This document shows, in pieces, positions 22,787 to 33,819 of a stretch of 64,000 nt of DNA. The notes below the pieces were generated by a model, which did not search any database, was not told where the DNA came from, and saw only the letters and a program-made list of their open reading frames with translations. Within the stretch, counting starts at the first letter, position 1; the number at the start of each line of letters is the position of its first letter. Made by a program: the position numbers and the translations under genes. The stretch is from Glycine soja (lineage: Eukaryota; Streptophyta; Magnoliopsida; Fabales; Fabaceae): positions 11,497,656-11,561,655 of the forward strand of contig NC_041011.1 of NCBI RefSeq assembly GCF_004193775.1, written 5' to 3'.

Positions 22787-23482
22787 ATCTCCCCCTTTGG
22801 CAAATTTTGTCTAAAACATACTTAGACACTTCCTGAGCAGGTACAAGCAGTTATGCAAGTGGGATCAGCAACTTTCATTATCAGAGTAATCAAGCACAGC
22901 GGAATTTGTAGTGGCGACAGCAAAATTCTGCAAGTTGCAAGTCTTTTCCAGGATGTCAAGACATCTCACGTGACATCAGCTTTCTGCTCCCCCTGTCTCC
23001 ATGCTCCTACTGCTGTGAAGCAGTTCACTGCGGCATCTTCTATCAGCTACTAGTCTTTTCCAGGATGTCAAGACATCTCATGTGACATCAGTACTTTGCT
23101 CCCCCTGTCTCCATACTCTTGCTGCAGCATCTTCTATCAGCTACTCGTAGTTACAGTAGCTTACATCAGTCATCATCAGCAGCAGCAGTCTCCCCCTCAA
23201 AATCATGAATCATGCATACATCGTATCATACAACTCCCCCTCAAAATCATGAACCATGCATACATCGTATCCTACTACTCAAAATCATACATCATGACTA
23301 CTATTGCATACATAGAGTCCTACTACTCAGAATCATAAATCATGCATAATACTATTACTCCCCCTTTTTAGACAGAATTTGACAAAAGTAGAATGCATGC
23401 AAATATTACAGATCAATAGCAATCAATTGTTCAAAGGGACATGCCCCTATAGCTAGTAAGAGCAAAAATAAAGGTCTGATGG
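22787..23482 (-). promoter_or_regulatory. SIRE1-like 3' UTR with repeated polypurine tracts
   Basis: About 700 bases between the envelope-like frame and the LTR. CTCCCCC (GGGGGAG on the element strand) occurs at least six times: near 22790, 22988, 23100, 23191, 23236 and 23359. The copy at 22789-22800 abuts the LTR and is the functional polypurine tract. The block TTTTCCAGGATGTCAAGACA occurs twice (22947, 23056) and TCAAAATCATGAA-type units occur several times. Multiple polypurine tracts before the 3' LTR are a described Sirevirus trait. Confidence 0.8.
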
Positions 23483-25534
23483 TCATGGGGTGGCTTCAGA
23501 ATCTGTCTCTTCTGCTCCATCTTCCTCTTCCTCAGCGGCTTCTTCTTCTTCCTCAGCTGGATCTTCTTCTTGCTCAGCTGCTTCTTCTTCCTCAGCTGCT
23601 TCACCATCATCAATGCCACTGTCTGTGAGTCTTTCAATCAGCCGTTCCAGCTCCATTTTCTTCTCTGTGGTGGCTTTGATGGTTGCCTCCAGCACCTTGC
23701 ATGTGTCCTTGAGTTCAGCAATCAAGGCATCCTTGGATACGGCACCTGAAGCAGCAGCTTTCCCTGATGTCGAGACAATGTCTGGGACATGTGTCCCCTC
23801 AAACAGTTTGTAATGCAGGGATAGAGGAGATTCTCTCTTCATTACAGAGTCAATGTTGTTTAAACTATTGGGATGTTGACTCAACATAATGCCACACAAT
23901 ACAGTTGGGAAGGCAATGGGTAATTTGACAGCAAAAGATTCTGAATGCTTAACAGTTTGGTCAAAAATATAGTTTCCAAAATTAAATTTGGACTTGGTTC
24001 CAACAGCATACAGAAATTTACCCAAACCTGTAGCAACAGTGGAAGTATGATTGGTGGGTACCCAGTTTGCAGCGCCAATCCTATGCAGGATTGCATACTT
24101 CACACTTAGCTTCCCTGCAGAAAGCTTCCCTTTCTTTGGCCAATGCTGGACTCGTTTGGCAGTGATTTCCTTGGCAATCTGATGCTCAGAAACAGCAAGA
24201 TCCACCACTCCTTCAGTTGGTCTGCCCAGGTATTTGTTGATCACAGCAGGGGAGAATCTAACACACTTTCCTCTGACAAACACTTTCTGATAATCATCAC
24301 TTTTTCTGTTTGTTATGTCAGAGGGAATGTTGACAATGAATTCCCTGACTAGGCTTTCATAACAATCTCCCAGCTTGGTGACAGTTTTCAGCAGTCCAGC
24401 AGCCTTGATGAGGTCCATGATCTCCTTGCAATCCAAGGCATTTCTTCCCAGTTCTCTTTCTAAAGCAAGCCTTCGTTGATATACAAATTTCCACCTTTCA
24501 ACATTGCCAATGGAGTGAAATGAGATGTTGTCCAATGGTGCATCAGGGACATTTTCAGGCACCTTTTTCCCTGATTTCTTGGCCCGCTTGATGTCGGGAA
24601 CATCTAGTTCGACATCATAATCAGAATCAGATGAGGAAATTTCTTTCCTCTTCTTGGAAGGGATCGCAACTTTGCTCCATCTGGATGTGGTAGGAGTGAT
24701 TGGTGTGCTCTTCTTCTGTGCCATAGTCTTGATTCGTCCAGACCTAGTAATGGGGGTTTTCCCTTTTCTGCTTTGTAATCTTTCAGCAATGCCCGGTGCC
24801 AACTTGTTGGCAATGGGTTCCTCATCAGATTCTACTTCTTCTAGGTCAATGAGGTCACCTGGAGCCGGTTCTGGTGCCCTTGGTGCAGGGGTCTCTTCTG
24901 TGGCTTGATCTTCTTCTTCTGTTGATTCCTCTTCACTGGGTGAAGGGAGGGCTTCAGCATTTGGAGTGGAAGATGTTGGAACATCTTTCTCAGCATCAGG
25001 CACAGAAACATTTGGGGTGGAAGATGTTGGGACATCTTTATCAGCATCAGGAACAGAGGCATCTTTCAAAATGCTACTCACAATACTGCGAATCTTCTTA
25101 TCCATCTCCGTGTCTACTTCCCTAGGACTTGTTGCAAGGCTAGGGTTTTCAGAAGTCTTCACTCCCTGTTGTCGTTTGGGAATCAGTTTTTCAGGAACAG
25201 GGGCTTGGCCAGGAATCATTTGTATGGGTTGGATATGTAATTCAGGTTGTTCCTGGTTTGATGGTGCTTTGGTGGATGATGGAGATGATGGTACAGAAGG
25301 TGAACCAGGAGATGAAGTATCCTTTGGTGAGGTAGCCATGGAGAAGCAGAGCTTTTGAAATGTTTTCGTGAAATTCCGAGAGGTGTTGGGGAATGCTGAT
25401 GAAAACAAGAATGCCACGAAAATATAAATTTGAATGAAGAATGTAGAGGGGCGTGTGAAGCAACGGTCGAATCTGTTTTGGCCCAGTAGTGAATGTGCTA
25501 TTAACGTTTGAGCACATTCAAATAACAGTAATTG
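23483..25534 (-). CDS. SIRE1-like envelope-like ORF (read-through extension of pol)
   Basis: An open frame of about 683 codons that begins directly after the pol UAG, in the same frame, with no stop between. The upstream 40 codons contain no ATG; the first clear ATG is near 25338. So full expression needs read-through of the UAG. Features in order: a hydrophobic stretch before that ATG, a Pro/Ser/Thr-rich region, acidic and basic low-complexity segments with bipartite basic clusters, a domain with FHSIGNVERWKFVYQRRLAL and LVREFIVNIP that I recognise as the 'putative plant transposon protein' (Transposase_32) family, a predicted coiled coil near the C-terminus, and a Glu/Ala/Asp-rich tail. Described as envelope-like in SIRE1; membrane or virion function is not established. 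Confidence 0.85.
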   Translation of the reverse strand, partial: QLLLFECAQTLIAHSLLGQNRFDRCFTRPSTFFIQIYIFVAFLFSSAFPNTSRNFTKTFQKLCFSMATSPKDTSSPGSPSVPSSPSSTKAPSNQEQPELHIQPIQMIPGQAPVPEKLIPKRQQGVKTSENPSLATSPREVDTEMDKKIRSIVSSILKDASVPDADKDVPTSSTPNVSVPDAEKDVPTSSTPNAEALPSPSEEESTEEEDQATEETPAPRAPEPAPGDLIDLEEVESDEEPIANKLAPGIAERLQSRKGKTPITRSGRIKTMAQKKSTPITPTTSRWSKVAIPSKKRKEISSSDSDYDVELDVPDIKRAKKSGKKVPENVPDAPLDNISFHSIGNVERWKFVYQRRLALERELGRNALDCKEIMDLIKAAGLLKTVTKLGDCYESLVREFIVNIPSDITNRKSDDYQKVFVRGKCVRFSPAVINKYLGRPTEGVVDLAVSEHQIAKEITAKRVQHWPKKGKLSAGKLSVKYAILHRIGAANWVPTNHTSTVATGLGKFLYAVGTKSKFNFGNYIFDQTVKHSESFAVKLPIAFPTVLCGIMLSQHPNSLNNIDSVMKRESPLSLHYKLFEGTHVPDIVSTSGKAAASGAVSKDALIAELKDTCKVLEATIKATTEKKMELERLIERLTDSGIDDGEAAEEEEAAEQEEDPAEEEEEAAEEEEDGAEETDSEATP

Positions 25535-25537
25535 CTA
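25526..25537 (-). promoter_or_regulatory. Leaky stop: UAG followed by CAATTA
   Basis: On the element strand pol ends GAAGATTTA, then TAG at 25537-25535, then CAATTA. UAG-CARYYA is the tobacco mosaic virus type read-through context, and SIRE1 has been reported to express its envelope-like protein by stop suppression. Downstream frame is open and in phase. Confidence 0.85.
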
Positions 25538-28500
25538 TAAATCTTCTAGCAGACAAATGCCCAGCTTGCCTCTCAGTTTTTCAAACTGATTTGCATTCAA
25601 TGCCTTTGTGAAAATATCTGCTATTTGTTCCTCAGTGTCAACATGCTTCAGTGTGATCACTTTATCATCAACAAGATCTCTAATATAGTGATGTCTAATG
25701 TCAATGTGCTTGGTTCTGCTGTGTTGAACAGGATTTTTTGAAATATTAATAGCTCTCATGTTGTCACAGTACAATGTCATGACATCTTGTTCGACATTGT
25801 ACTCCTTCAGCATCTGCTTCATCCAAACTAGTTGTGAACAGCTGCTTCCTGCTGCAATATACTCTGCTTCAGCAGTAGATAGGGACACGCAGTTTTGCTT
25901 CTTGCTGAACCATGAAATAAGATTGTTTCCCAAATAGAAACATCCACCAGAAGTGCTTTTTCTGTCATCTGCACTTCCAGCCCAATCAGCATCACAATAC
26001 CCAACCAACATTGAATCTGAACAATGACAGTACATAATCCCATAGTCACTGGTGCCATTTACATATTTCAGAATTCTCTTTACTTGATTCAAGTGACTTA
26101 TCTTGGGATTGGCTTGATATCTTGCACAAACACCTACTGCATAGGTGATGTCAGGTCTGCTTGCTGTTAAATATAGTAGACTTCCAATCATGCTTCTGTA
26201 CAGACTTTGATCAACACTGGTGCCAGCTTCATCCTTTGACAGCTTCAAGTGAGTAGGTGCAGGTGTTCTTTTATGGCTGGCATTTCCCATCCCAAACTTC
26301 TTGACAATGTTCTTTGCATACTTGCTTTGTGAGAGGAATATGGAGTCTTCCATCTGTTTCACTTGAAGTCCCAGAAAATAAGTCAGCTCTCCAACAAGAC
26401 TCATCTCAAATTCAGATTGCATCTGTTGGACAAAATGTCGAAGCATCTCATTCGACATCCCTCCAAACACAATGTCATCAACATAAATCTGTGCTATCAT
26501 CAAGTTTTCAGCATCTTGTTTGACAAAGAGAGTCTTGTCAATTCCTCCCTTCCTATATCCTTGCTGAGTAAGGAATTCTGTTAGCCTTTCATACCAAGCT
26601 CTTGGAGCTTGCTTCAATCCATAGAGAGCCTTCTTGAGCCTGTATACATGATCTGGATGAGTTGGATCTACAAATCCCTTTGGCTGCTCCACATAGACTT
26701 CTTCATTCAGGTATCCATTCAGAAACGCGCTCTTCACATCCATCTGGTACAGCTTGAATTTGAGGATGCAAGCTACACCAAGTAACAATCTGATGGACTC
26801 AAGTCTAGCAACAGGGGCGAAAGTTTCATCAAAGTCTACACCTTCAATCTGAGTGTAGCCTTGAGCAACAAGTCTGGCCTTGTTTCTGGTTATGACACCT
26901 TCTTCATTGGTTTTGTTCTTGAAGATCCACTTGGTGCCAATTACATTAGTTCCCTCGGGTCTAGGAACTAGCTCCCAAACTTCATTCCTTTTGAATTGCC
27001 CCAATTCTTCTTGCATAGCATTGATCCAGAACTCATCAGTCAGTGCCTCTTTCACATTCTTGGGCTCAATTTTGGAGACAAAGCATGAATTGGAGACAAT
27101 CTCAATCTCCCTTGATCTTGTAGTGACCCCTCTGCTTGGATCTCCTATAATCAGCTCCTTGGGGTGCATCTTCTGGATTCTAATGGAGGGTTTTTTGTCA
27201 GGTTGGTTGATGTTGGGTTCATCTGTAGCAGAATCAGAGTTTTCTGCATTTTCTGCACTTTTAGCTGTATCTGCTACATTGTCTCCCGATGTTCTGACAT
27301 CTTCTTCGACATCCTTCTTTCTTGCTGGAGTTAGATCATCAACAACCACATTGATGGATTCCATCACAGTTCTGGTTCTGGAATTGAATACTCTATATGC
27401 TCTGCTGTTAGTAGAGTATCCCAGGAATATTCCTGCATCACTCTTGGGATCCATCTTTCTCCTTTGCTCTATGTCTGCCAAAATGTAACATGGACTTCCA
27501 AAGATGTGGAAGTGCTTGACAGTTGGCTTCCTCCCTTTCCAGATTTCATACAGTGTGGTTGCAGTCCCTCTTCTAAGTGTGACTCTGTTGTGGATGTAGC
27601 ATGCTGTGTTCATGGCTTCAGCCCAGAGATTATAGGGAAGTTCTCTGGCATGAAGCATGACCCTAGCCGCTTCTTGCAAAGTCCCATTTTTCCTTTCAAC
27701 TATGCCATTTTGTTGTGGTGTAATGGCTGCAGAGAACTCATGAGTGATGCCTTCAGATGTGCAGAATTCAGTAAACTTGCTGTTTTCAAACTCTCTGCCA
27801 TGGTCACTCCTGATTCTCTTGATGACACAGTCCTTTTCTCTTTGAAGTCTTAGACTCAACTCCTTGAATACTTCAAAGGTGTCTGATTTTTCTCTGATAA
27901 AGTTGACCCAGGTAAATCTGGAGAAATCATCCACAACAACATAGGCATACCTCTTTCCTCCAAGGCTTTCAACTTGCATAGGTCCCATCAAGTCCATGTG
28001 AAGTAGTTCCAGCACCCTGGAAGTGGTCTGATGTTGAAGCTTCTGGTGGGACATCTTGACTTGCTTTCCAATCTGACATTCACCACAGATTCTGCCTTCT
28101 TCTATTTTCAGATTGGGAATGCCTCTAACAGCACCTTTGTCAATGATTTTCTTCATGCCTCTTAGGTGCAGATGTCCAAATCTTTGATGCCATATTCTGA
28201 CTTCATCTTCTTTGGAGAATAGACATGTGGAGGAGTAACTGGTTTCTTGAGGTGTCCATAGGTAACAGTTGTCCTTTGATCTGCTGCCCTTCATTAGAAC
28301 TTCACTCGTCTCATTTGTCACCAAGCATTCTGACTTTGTGAAGTTTACATTGAATCCTTCATCACACAACTGACTGATGCTGATCAGGTTTGCAGTCAGT
28401 CCCTTCACCAGCAGTACTCTGTTCAGACTAGGAAGTCCATCATGGACTAGCTTTCCCATTCTAATGATCTTTCCTTTAGAGCCATCTCCAAATGTCACAT

Positions 28501-30277
28501 AGCTAGTGGAGCAGGGCTCAATGTTCACCAGGAATTCTTTAACTCCTGTCATGTGTCTGGAACAGCCGCTATCTAGGTACCAATCTTCCTTAGCTGATGC
28601 TCTAAGTGAAGTATGAACAACAAGACTGACAATCTTGTGTTTTGGAACCCACATCATCTTCTGTCTGCTGCTGCTACTTTGAGTTCCATGATGTGGATGG
28701 CCATGTAGATGATAGCAAAAGGGCTTTATGTGACCATACTTGCCACAGTAGTGACACCTCCACTTCTTTCTTTTACTTCTTTTACTCCTTTTCTGCTGCG
28801 TTCCATGATGTCGAGACCGATGTTGTGACATCGTGGCTCCAATGCTGTTTTTGGCAGGAACAAATTCTGTCATGGTTATTCTGCCAGCAGATTTATGATT
28901 AGACCCAAGTCCTTTCTGGTTTCCAACATTCTTCCCAAGCTGTAGCACCTCATCAAGCATATCTGAGCCTTTATTCAGCATCTTTATTGATTTTGTCATG
29001 TTTTCCAGTTTAGAGTTCAGAAAACCAACTTCTCCTTTAAGCTCAGAGATCTGCTCTTCATGTGCCTCCTTTTCAGCCTCCAGATTTGCAATGACCTTCT
29101 TTAGTTGTGCTTCTTGCTGAAGAATCTTCTCACTTTTGATGCATAGTTCTCTATAGGATATAGCAAGCTCATCAAAAGTGATTTCACTATCTGTATCACT
29201 TGAATCTTCAGCAGATTCAAATCTTCCAGTGAGTGCATTCACATCTCTGTCAGAATCACTTTCTTGTTCACTCTCTGTATCATCAGACCGACATACAGAA
29301 AGTCCTTTCCTCTGCTTCTTGAGATGAGTGGGACATTCAGCTTTGATGTGTCCATAGCCTTCACACCCATGGCATTGAACTCCTTTGCTGTGACTGGGCT
29401 TTTCATCTGACCTTTTCTGGTATTCACTACCTTTCCTGATGTCGAAAGGGATGTTCCGGACATGTGGTTTCTGCCTCCTGTCCATTCTGTTCAGCACTTT
29501 GTTGAATTGTTTTCCAAGGAGCACAACTACATTAGTCAGACCTTCATCAGTATCCAGGTCATACCCATCTTCTTCTCCTTCATCATTGGACACGAACGCC
29601 AGGTTTTTGCTCTTCTTTTCAGCCCTATCCGAGAGTCCTAGCTCAAAGGTTTGAAGGGAACCAATGAGTTCATCTACTCTCATGTTGCAAATGTCTTGGG
29701 CCTCCTCTATTGCAGTGACTTTCATGTCAAATCTCTTAGGCAAAGATCTGAGGATCTTTCTCACCAGCTTTTCATCTGTCATCCTTTCTCCCAAGGCAGT
29801 GCAACCATTGGCAATTTCAAGAATGTTCATGTGGAAGTCATGAATACACTCTTCCTCCTTCATCCTCAGATTTTCGAATTTTGTAGCCAATAGTTGCAAT
29901 CTGGACATCTTCACTTTGGAGGTTCCTTCATGAGTGGTTTTCAGGATCTCCCATGCATCCTTGGCCACAGTGCATGTGTTGATCAGTCTGAAGATATTCT
30001 TGTCAACTCCATTGAATAGAGCATTCAAGGCTTTGGAGTTTCCAAGTGCCAATTCGTCTTCTTCTTTTGTCCAATCTTCTTCAGGCTTCAATCCATCAGT
30101 GGGCTTTCCTTCTGTGTCCAGCATCTTGGGATGTTCCCAGCCTTTGATGACAGCTTTCCAGGTTCTGCTATCCAGTGATTTGAGGAAGGCCACCATCCTT
30201 GCTTTCCAGTATTCATAGTTGGTTCCATCCAGAATTGGTGGTCTGTTCACTGGTCCTCCTTCTTTCTCCATGTTCAT
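25535..30277 (-). CDS. SIRE1-like gag-pol polyprotein, intact
   Basis: 1580 codons from ATG at 30277 to UAG. Order: gag with retro-copia N-terminal motif ([16 protein letters not shown]); a CCHC zinc knuckle near residue 300 ([14 protein letters not shown]) and a second near 505 ([14 protein letters not shown]); protease with [12 protein letters not shown] near 566; integrase HHCC domain near 697 ([22 protein letters not shown]) and D-D-E core residues near 759, 822 and 854; reverse transcriptase with [10 protein letters not shown] near 1269; RNase H with [17 protein letters not shown] near 1430. All key residues visible are present. It encodes the particle and replication enzymes of the element. 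No frame damage seen. Confidence 0.95.
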   Translation of the reverse strand: MNMEKEGGPVNRPPILDGTNYEYWKARMVAFLKSLDSRTWKAVIKGWEHPKMLDTEGKPTDGLKPEEDWTKEEDELALGNSKALNALFNGVDKNIFRLINTCTVAKDAWEILKTTHEGTSKVKMSRLQLLATKFENLRMKEEECIHDFHMNILEIANGCTALGERMTDEKLVRKILRSLPKRFDMKVTAIEEAQDICNMRVDELIGSLQTFELGLSDRAEKKSKNLAFVSNDEGEEDGYDLDTDEGLTNVVVLLGKQFNKVLNRMDRRQKPHVRNIPFDIRKGSEYQKRSDEKPSHSKGVQCHGCEGYGHIKAECPTHLKKQRKGLSVCRSDDTESEQESDSDRDVNALTGRFESAEDSSDTDSEITFDELAISYRELCIKSEKILQQEAQLKKVIANLEAEKEAHEEQISELKGEVGFLNSKLENMTKSIKMLNKGSDMLDEVLQLGKNVGNQKGLGSNHKSAGRITMTEFVPAKNSIGATMSQHRSRHHGTQQKRSKRSKRKKWRCHYCGKYGHIKPFCYHLHGHPHHGTQSSSSRQKMMWVPKHKIVSLVVHTSLRASAKEDWYLDSGCSRHMTGVKEFLVNIEPCSTSYVTFGDGSKGKIIRMGKLVHDGLPSLNRVLLVKGLTANLISISQLCDEGFNVNFTKSECLVTNETSEVLMKGSRSKDNCYLWTPQETSYSSTCLFSKEDEVRIWHQRFGHLHLRGMKKIIDKGAVRGIPNLKIEEGRICGECQIGKQVKMSHQKLQHQTTSRVLELLHMDLMGPMQVESLGGKRYAYVVVDDFSRFTWVNFIREKSDTFEVFKELSLRLQREKDCVIKRIRSDHGREFENSKFTEFCTSEGITHEFSAAITPQQNGIVERKNGTLQEAARVMLHARELPYNLWAEAMNTACYIHNRVTLRRGTATTLYEIWKGRKPTVKHFHIFGSPCYILADIEQRRKMDPKSDAGIFLGYSTNSRAYRVFNSRTRTVMESINVVVDDLTPARKKDVEEDVRTSGDNVADTAKSAENAENSDSATDEPNINQPDKKPSIRIQKMHPKELIIGDPSRGVTTRSREIEIVSNSCFVSKIEPKNVKEALTDEFWINAMQEELGQFKRNEVWELVPRPEGTNVIGTKWIFKNKTNEEGVITRNKARLVAQGYTQIEGVDFDETFAPVARLESIRLLLGVACILKFKLYQMDVKSAFLNGYLNEEVYVEQPKGFVDPTHPDHVYRLKKALYGLKQAPRAWYERLTEFLTQQGYRKGGIDKTLFVKQDAENLMIAQIYVDDIVFGGMSNEMLRHFVQQMQSEFEMSLVGELTYFLGLQVKQMEDSIFLSQSKYAKNIVKKFGMGNASHKRTPAPTHLKLSKDEAGTSVDQSLYRSMIGSLLYLTASRPDITYAVGVCARYQANPKISHLNQVKRILKYVNGTSDYGIMYCHCSDSMLVGYCDADWAGSADDRKSTSGGCFYLGNNLISWFSKKQNCVSLSTAEAEYIAAGSSCSQLVWMKQMLKEYNVEQDVMTLYCDNMRAINISKNPVQHSRTKHIDIRHHYIRDLVDDKVITLKHVDTEEQIADIFTKALNANQFEKLRGKLGICLLEDL

Positions 30278-30321
30278 CAGAATTTATCTCCCTAGATCTC
30301 ACTCAGTGATTTCGAGTGCCT

Positions 30322-30333
30322 GCTCTGATACCA
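30322..30333 (-). promoter_or_regulatory. Primer binding site, initiator Met tRNA type
   Basis: TGGTATCAGAGC on the element strand, beginning two bases after the 5' LTR end. It matches the 3' end of plant initiator methionine tRNA, as in most Ty1/copia elements, and fixes the element orientation. Confidence 0.9.
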
Positions 30334-30335
30334 AT

Positions 30336-31442
30336 TGAAATTCTGATACTGGGGACAGATGTCGTACAGGATGTCACGACATCACGCTTCAGAACATGCA
30401 GATTATATTTGACAGTGTGAACAGTTTAAACAAGTAAATAACACTAGAGAATTGTTAACCCAGTTCGGTGCAACCTCACCTACATCTGGGGGCTACCAAG
30501 CCAGGGAGGAAATCCACTAAAATAGTGTTAGTTCGAAGATCTAACAGCCACTGTTTACAACCTTCTCACCTAACCACTACCCGTGCAATCTCTACCTAAG
30601 AGCCACTCTTAGATATGAGAACCCCTCTCACTCCCTCTCAAACACTCTCCCGTGTTTACAATTAAATCGAATACACACCAGAGATTACTCTCTGAACAAA
30701 GAGATCAACTCCACACACTATAGAGATCAACTCTACACACTCAGGTCCAACACTTGATGTTATGGTGACATCAAGGTGGCTCACAAAACACTCAAGTCCC
30801 AAAACTCACAAAATAACTCTTCAATCCCGGACTTGGTTCAGAACTCGTGCAGCCTTCATGTTTATATAGCAGTGTGCGTTTCTGGGCTGCAACTAGTTGA
30901 GCTGGATGAGATCTATCACTTTCCTGAAAATCTGCACTTAAAGATCTAAAAGATCAAGTTTGATCTTTTAGTTTTTATCTTTAATCTTTAATCCCTGAAC
31001 GAACTATTCAAGTTTGTAATTCGAACTTTAATTATCTTTTAATTCGTTCCAAGAGATAGATCGTCTAATCTGTTGCTAACTGCACAATAATCTGTTAAAG
31101 AGATAACAGATTTATGTGTCCAGTATTTTCGGGCCGGATGTCAGGACATTGTATCCGACATCGTGGATCCTGCACAATCTGTTAAAGATATAACAGATTT
31201 ATGTGTCCAGTATTTTCGGGCAGGATGTCCTGGACATTGTATCTGACATCGTGGATCCTGCAGCTTCAATTCTTCATTTGACATTTTCTTTTGCCTTGTG
31301 CATTGTGCAGTCCGATCTGATTCCTTGACATAACGTTGGACATCATGTGCAGCAACTCCAGCTTTCCTTCATTGTCTAAGTGCTTATGTTTTAACAAAAT
31401 TTTAGCCAATCTTTTAAAGCTCAGTAAAGCTAAGCACTAACA
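30336..31442 (-). repeat. 5' LTR of the SIRE1-like element
   Basis: 1107 bp, practically identical to 21681-22786. The TG start and CA end are preserved and flanked by the ATGGG duplication. This LTR carries the promoter in element direction. Confidence 0.95.
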
Positions 31443-31993
31443 ATGGGGATTTGAAGGATAAGCCATGGTGGCAAAAGATGCAAACTCGTCAAGAGTTGGT
31501 TGAAGCTTCTGTTACCCTCATATGGATTGCTTCAGCTCTTCATGTTGCTGTTAACTTTGGACAGTATCCATATCGAGGTTTAATCCTGAATAGGCCAACT
31601 ATTAGCAGGAGATTCATGCCTGAGAAAGGGTCTCCTGAATATGATGCGTTGGCTAAGAACCCTGAGAAGGAGTTTTTGAAGACTATTACTGGCAAGAAAG
31701 AGACCCTCATTGACCTTACAGTTATAGAAATTTTATCAAGGCACGCATCTGGTGAGTTCTACCTTGGGCAGAGAGATGGTGGTGACTACTGGACTTCTGA
31801 TGCCGGGCCATTAGAGGCCTTTAAGAGGTTTGGAAACAATCTTGAAGAGATTGAAAAGAAGCTTATAGAGAAGAACAATGATGAGACATTAAGAAACCGC
31901 TATGGGCCGACTAAAATGCCTTACACTTTGCTCTATCCTTCTAGTGAGGAGGGATTGACTTTCAAAGGAATTCCCAACAGTATCTCTATCTAA

Positions 31994-33790
31994 GGGCTCT
32001 ATGGTTGCCGAAGTACTGTCCTTGGCTTTAAATAAATGTGAAATAGAAGGAATTTGATTCCTTCATCAGTTGTGTATGTTTAAGTTATGTATTTGGAGTG
32101 GCTGAATGTACTTGTATTGCCATATATCTTATTTTGGGATAACTGAAGGACCCTAATTAGTAAAACTAACTCTATTCAGTGACTGATAAAACAACAACAA
32201 CCAACCCTTTTCCCACTAGGTAGAGTTCACTACATGAATCAGACAATGCCATAATGTTCCATTGTATCTGTAAATCTTTTTTAATTCTTTTGCTTATGGT
32301 TTTTCTTACTCTCCCTCTGCCTCTAGTGACTAGGCTATCCTTCATCTGATCTAGTCTCCTTACTAAGGCTTATAAGATCATCCTCACACATGCTCAACCC
32401 TCTAAGGCAAGAATCTACCATCTTTTTTACAATAGGTGCTACCCTAACTTTTTACCCAATGCATTCATTTGTGTGTGTGTGTGTGTGTGTGTGTGTCTGT
32501 GTATCAGCTATCGAGTTTACGCCATATAGAAGGCAACAGTGTGTCAAATAGTGGTGAGGACAAAAGATGCCAGAGAGAGACAGAAAGACAGAGAGAGAGC
32601 AGCACTGTGTCACACAACATTTTAGTCGTCTTTCTAAAAGCTATACTTCATGTGAACATGCTTCTATTTTTTTTTTAAGAATTGAATTCTATTTGAATGT
32701 AAATGTTTGCACTTAAAATACGTATCTCTGCATGCAACAGATAGTTGGACTTCTAAAGGATATTGAACCTACAAACTAGTTAGTCAGCATGATGAGAAAG
32801 AGTCAAGCATTTTCTCTGCATTTCTTTAGTATTCATCAATTGACTACAACTCCAATATACGTAATTGACCAAAAGACTCAAGCAATTGACCAGAGGAACA
32901 AAAGCAGCAAAGTAGGTAGTCTTACGAGAGTTATTGCTATCCTAGAAATTACATCAAAACATTCAAACATTGCAGCAACACCAGCAATCAATGCATTGCA
33001 GTTCACACACGTAAACTAGTATCAAAGATTCAAAAATTGAAGAAATGGGATACCTGAAAATTGCCTAAGAAACTAGAAAAAGCAACGTAGACAATATATG
33101 GACCAACTTTCTGCTTAGGCCCTGCCCAATCAATTTTTACTAACCCAATCAGTCACATCATACCTAACCACTATTTATAACATTGAACAAAAAAGTACAT
33201 GACAAATTAGTAAACTATATTACTTTTACACATAGTGACAATGGTAGTGACAATGAAAAAGAGTGAACACCCACTGAAATAGAGATAATGGCAGTGACAA
33301 TGATAGTGAAAAAGAGTAAACTATGCTACAAATGAAAAAGAGACCAAGCTTACTTCGAACCCAAACAGTAACAATGGCAGTGAGATCTAACAAAATGGCA
33401 CGAAACTTGAAGCTTTCCTCGTACCTCAATCAGCAATACTGCAACTGAAGACGTATTATTATTATTATCATCAATAAAACATGAACACCCACTCAAACTT
33501 AGCATACACGAAGTTGACCTACGTACCTTGCGGAGAAAGCTTTGAGCACCCACGACTGTTTCAGCACCCTAGTACCTAGCGGAGGAGTGTATGTAGGGTT
33601 TTCTTCGAGCCACAGTTCCAAGAGCAGTGTAGGGGGTTCTGTGGGTTCGAGCGAGGGGTTTCTGGCAGTATTGAAAACAATGTGGGACAATGTGGGTGTC
33701 GAGGGAGCGGTTTCCGGCAGATTTTAGGCGGGAGGAGAAAGAGAAGAGCGATTTCAGGCAGGAGGAGAAAGAGAAGACCGAGTGCAAGGT
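31994..33790. other. Lipoxygenase 3' flank and unassigned sequence
   Basis: Starts with a probable lipoxygenase 3' UTR. A TG microsatellite lies at 32469-32496. From about 32750 the sequence has GACAATG-rich short repeats (33230-33310) and then a GC-richer stretch (33530-33790) of the kind found next to CACTA ends. No convincing coding frame was found. Confidence 0.5.
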
Positions 33791-33819
33791 TTTCGAGCGC
33801 GTGGGTTGTGAAATGTCAA

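Larger units (their letters stand above)
21676..31447 (-). mobile_element. Complete SIRE1-like Ty1/copia (Sirevirus) element
   Basis: Element 21681-31442 (9762 bp), on the - strand, flanked by a perfect ATGGG duplication (21676-21680, 31443-31447). The order in element direction is LTR, primer binding site, gag-pol, UAG, envelope-like frame, repeated polypurine tracts, LTR. Size, LTR length of about 1.1 kb and the extra frame after pol agree with soybean SIRE1. By eye the two LTRs differ by one substitution (31244) and one single-base gap (GTGCAGCAACT against GTGCACAACT), so the insertion is very recent. All frames are open, so it may be autonomous. No joined or repaired sequence is given. 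Confidence 0.95.
21470..31993 (+). pseudogene. Lipoxygenase last exon, split by a SIRE1-like element
   Basis: The exon runs 21470-21680 and resumes at 31448-31993; everything between is the retrotransposon plus its target duplication. It encodes about 251 residues, from [20 protein letters not shown] to the C-terminal PNSISI, without premature stops. It carries the iron ligands His and Asn in SALHVAVN and the C-terminal Ile; the two upstream iron His residues belong to exons absent from this window. Product in an intact gene: a plant 9/13-lipoxygenase that oxygenates linoleic and linolenic acid. About 160 bases of likely 3' UTR follow, with AATAAA near 32032. Missing upstream exons mean it was a fragment before the insertion, or that the upstream exons were lost later. 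Confidence 0.9.

Noticed and set aside
23490..25358. Several + strand frames over the SIRE1-like envelope-like region
   Set aside because: They are shadows of the acidic and Ser-rich coding on the - strand, which has the longer frame continuous with pol.
25417..25417. Start of the envelope-like frame at 25417
   Set aside because: The codon there is GTG, not ATG. The frame is open all the way up to the pol UAG, so read-through is a better explanation than a separate start here.
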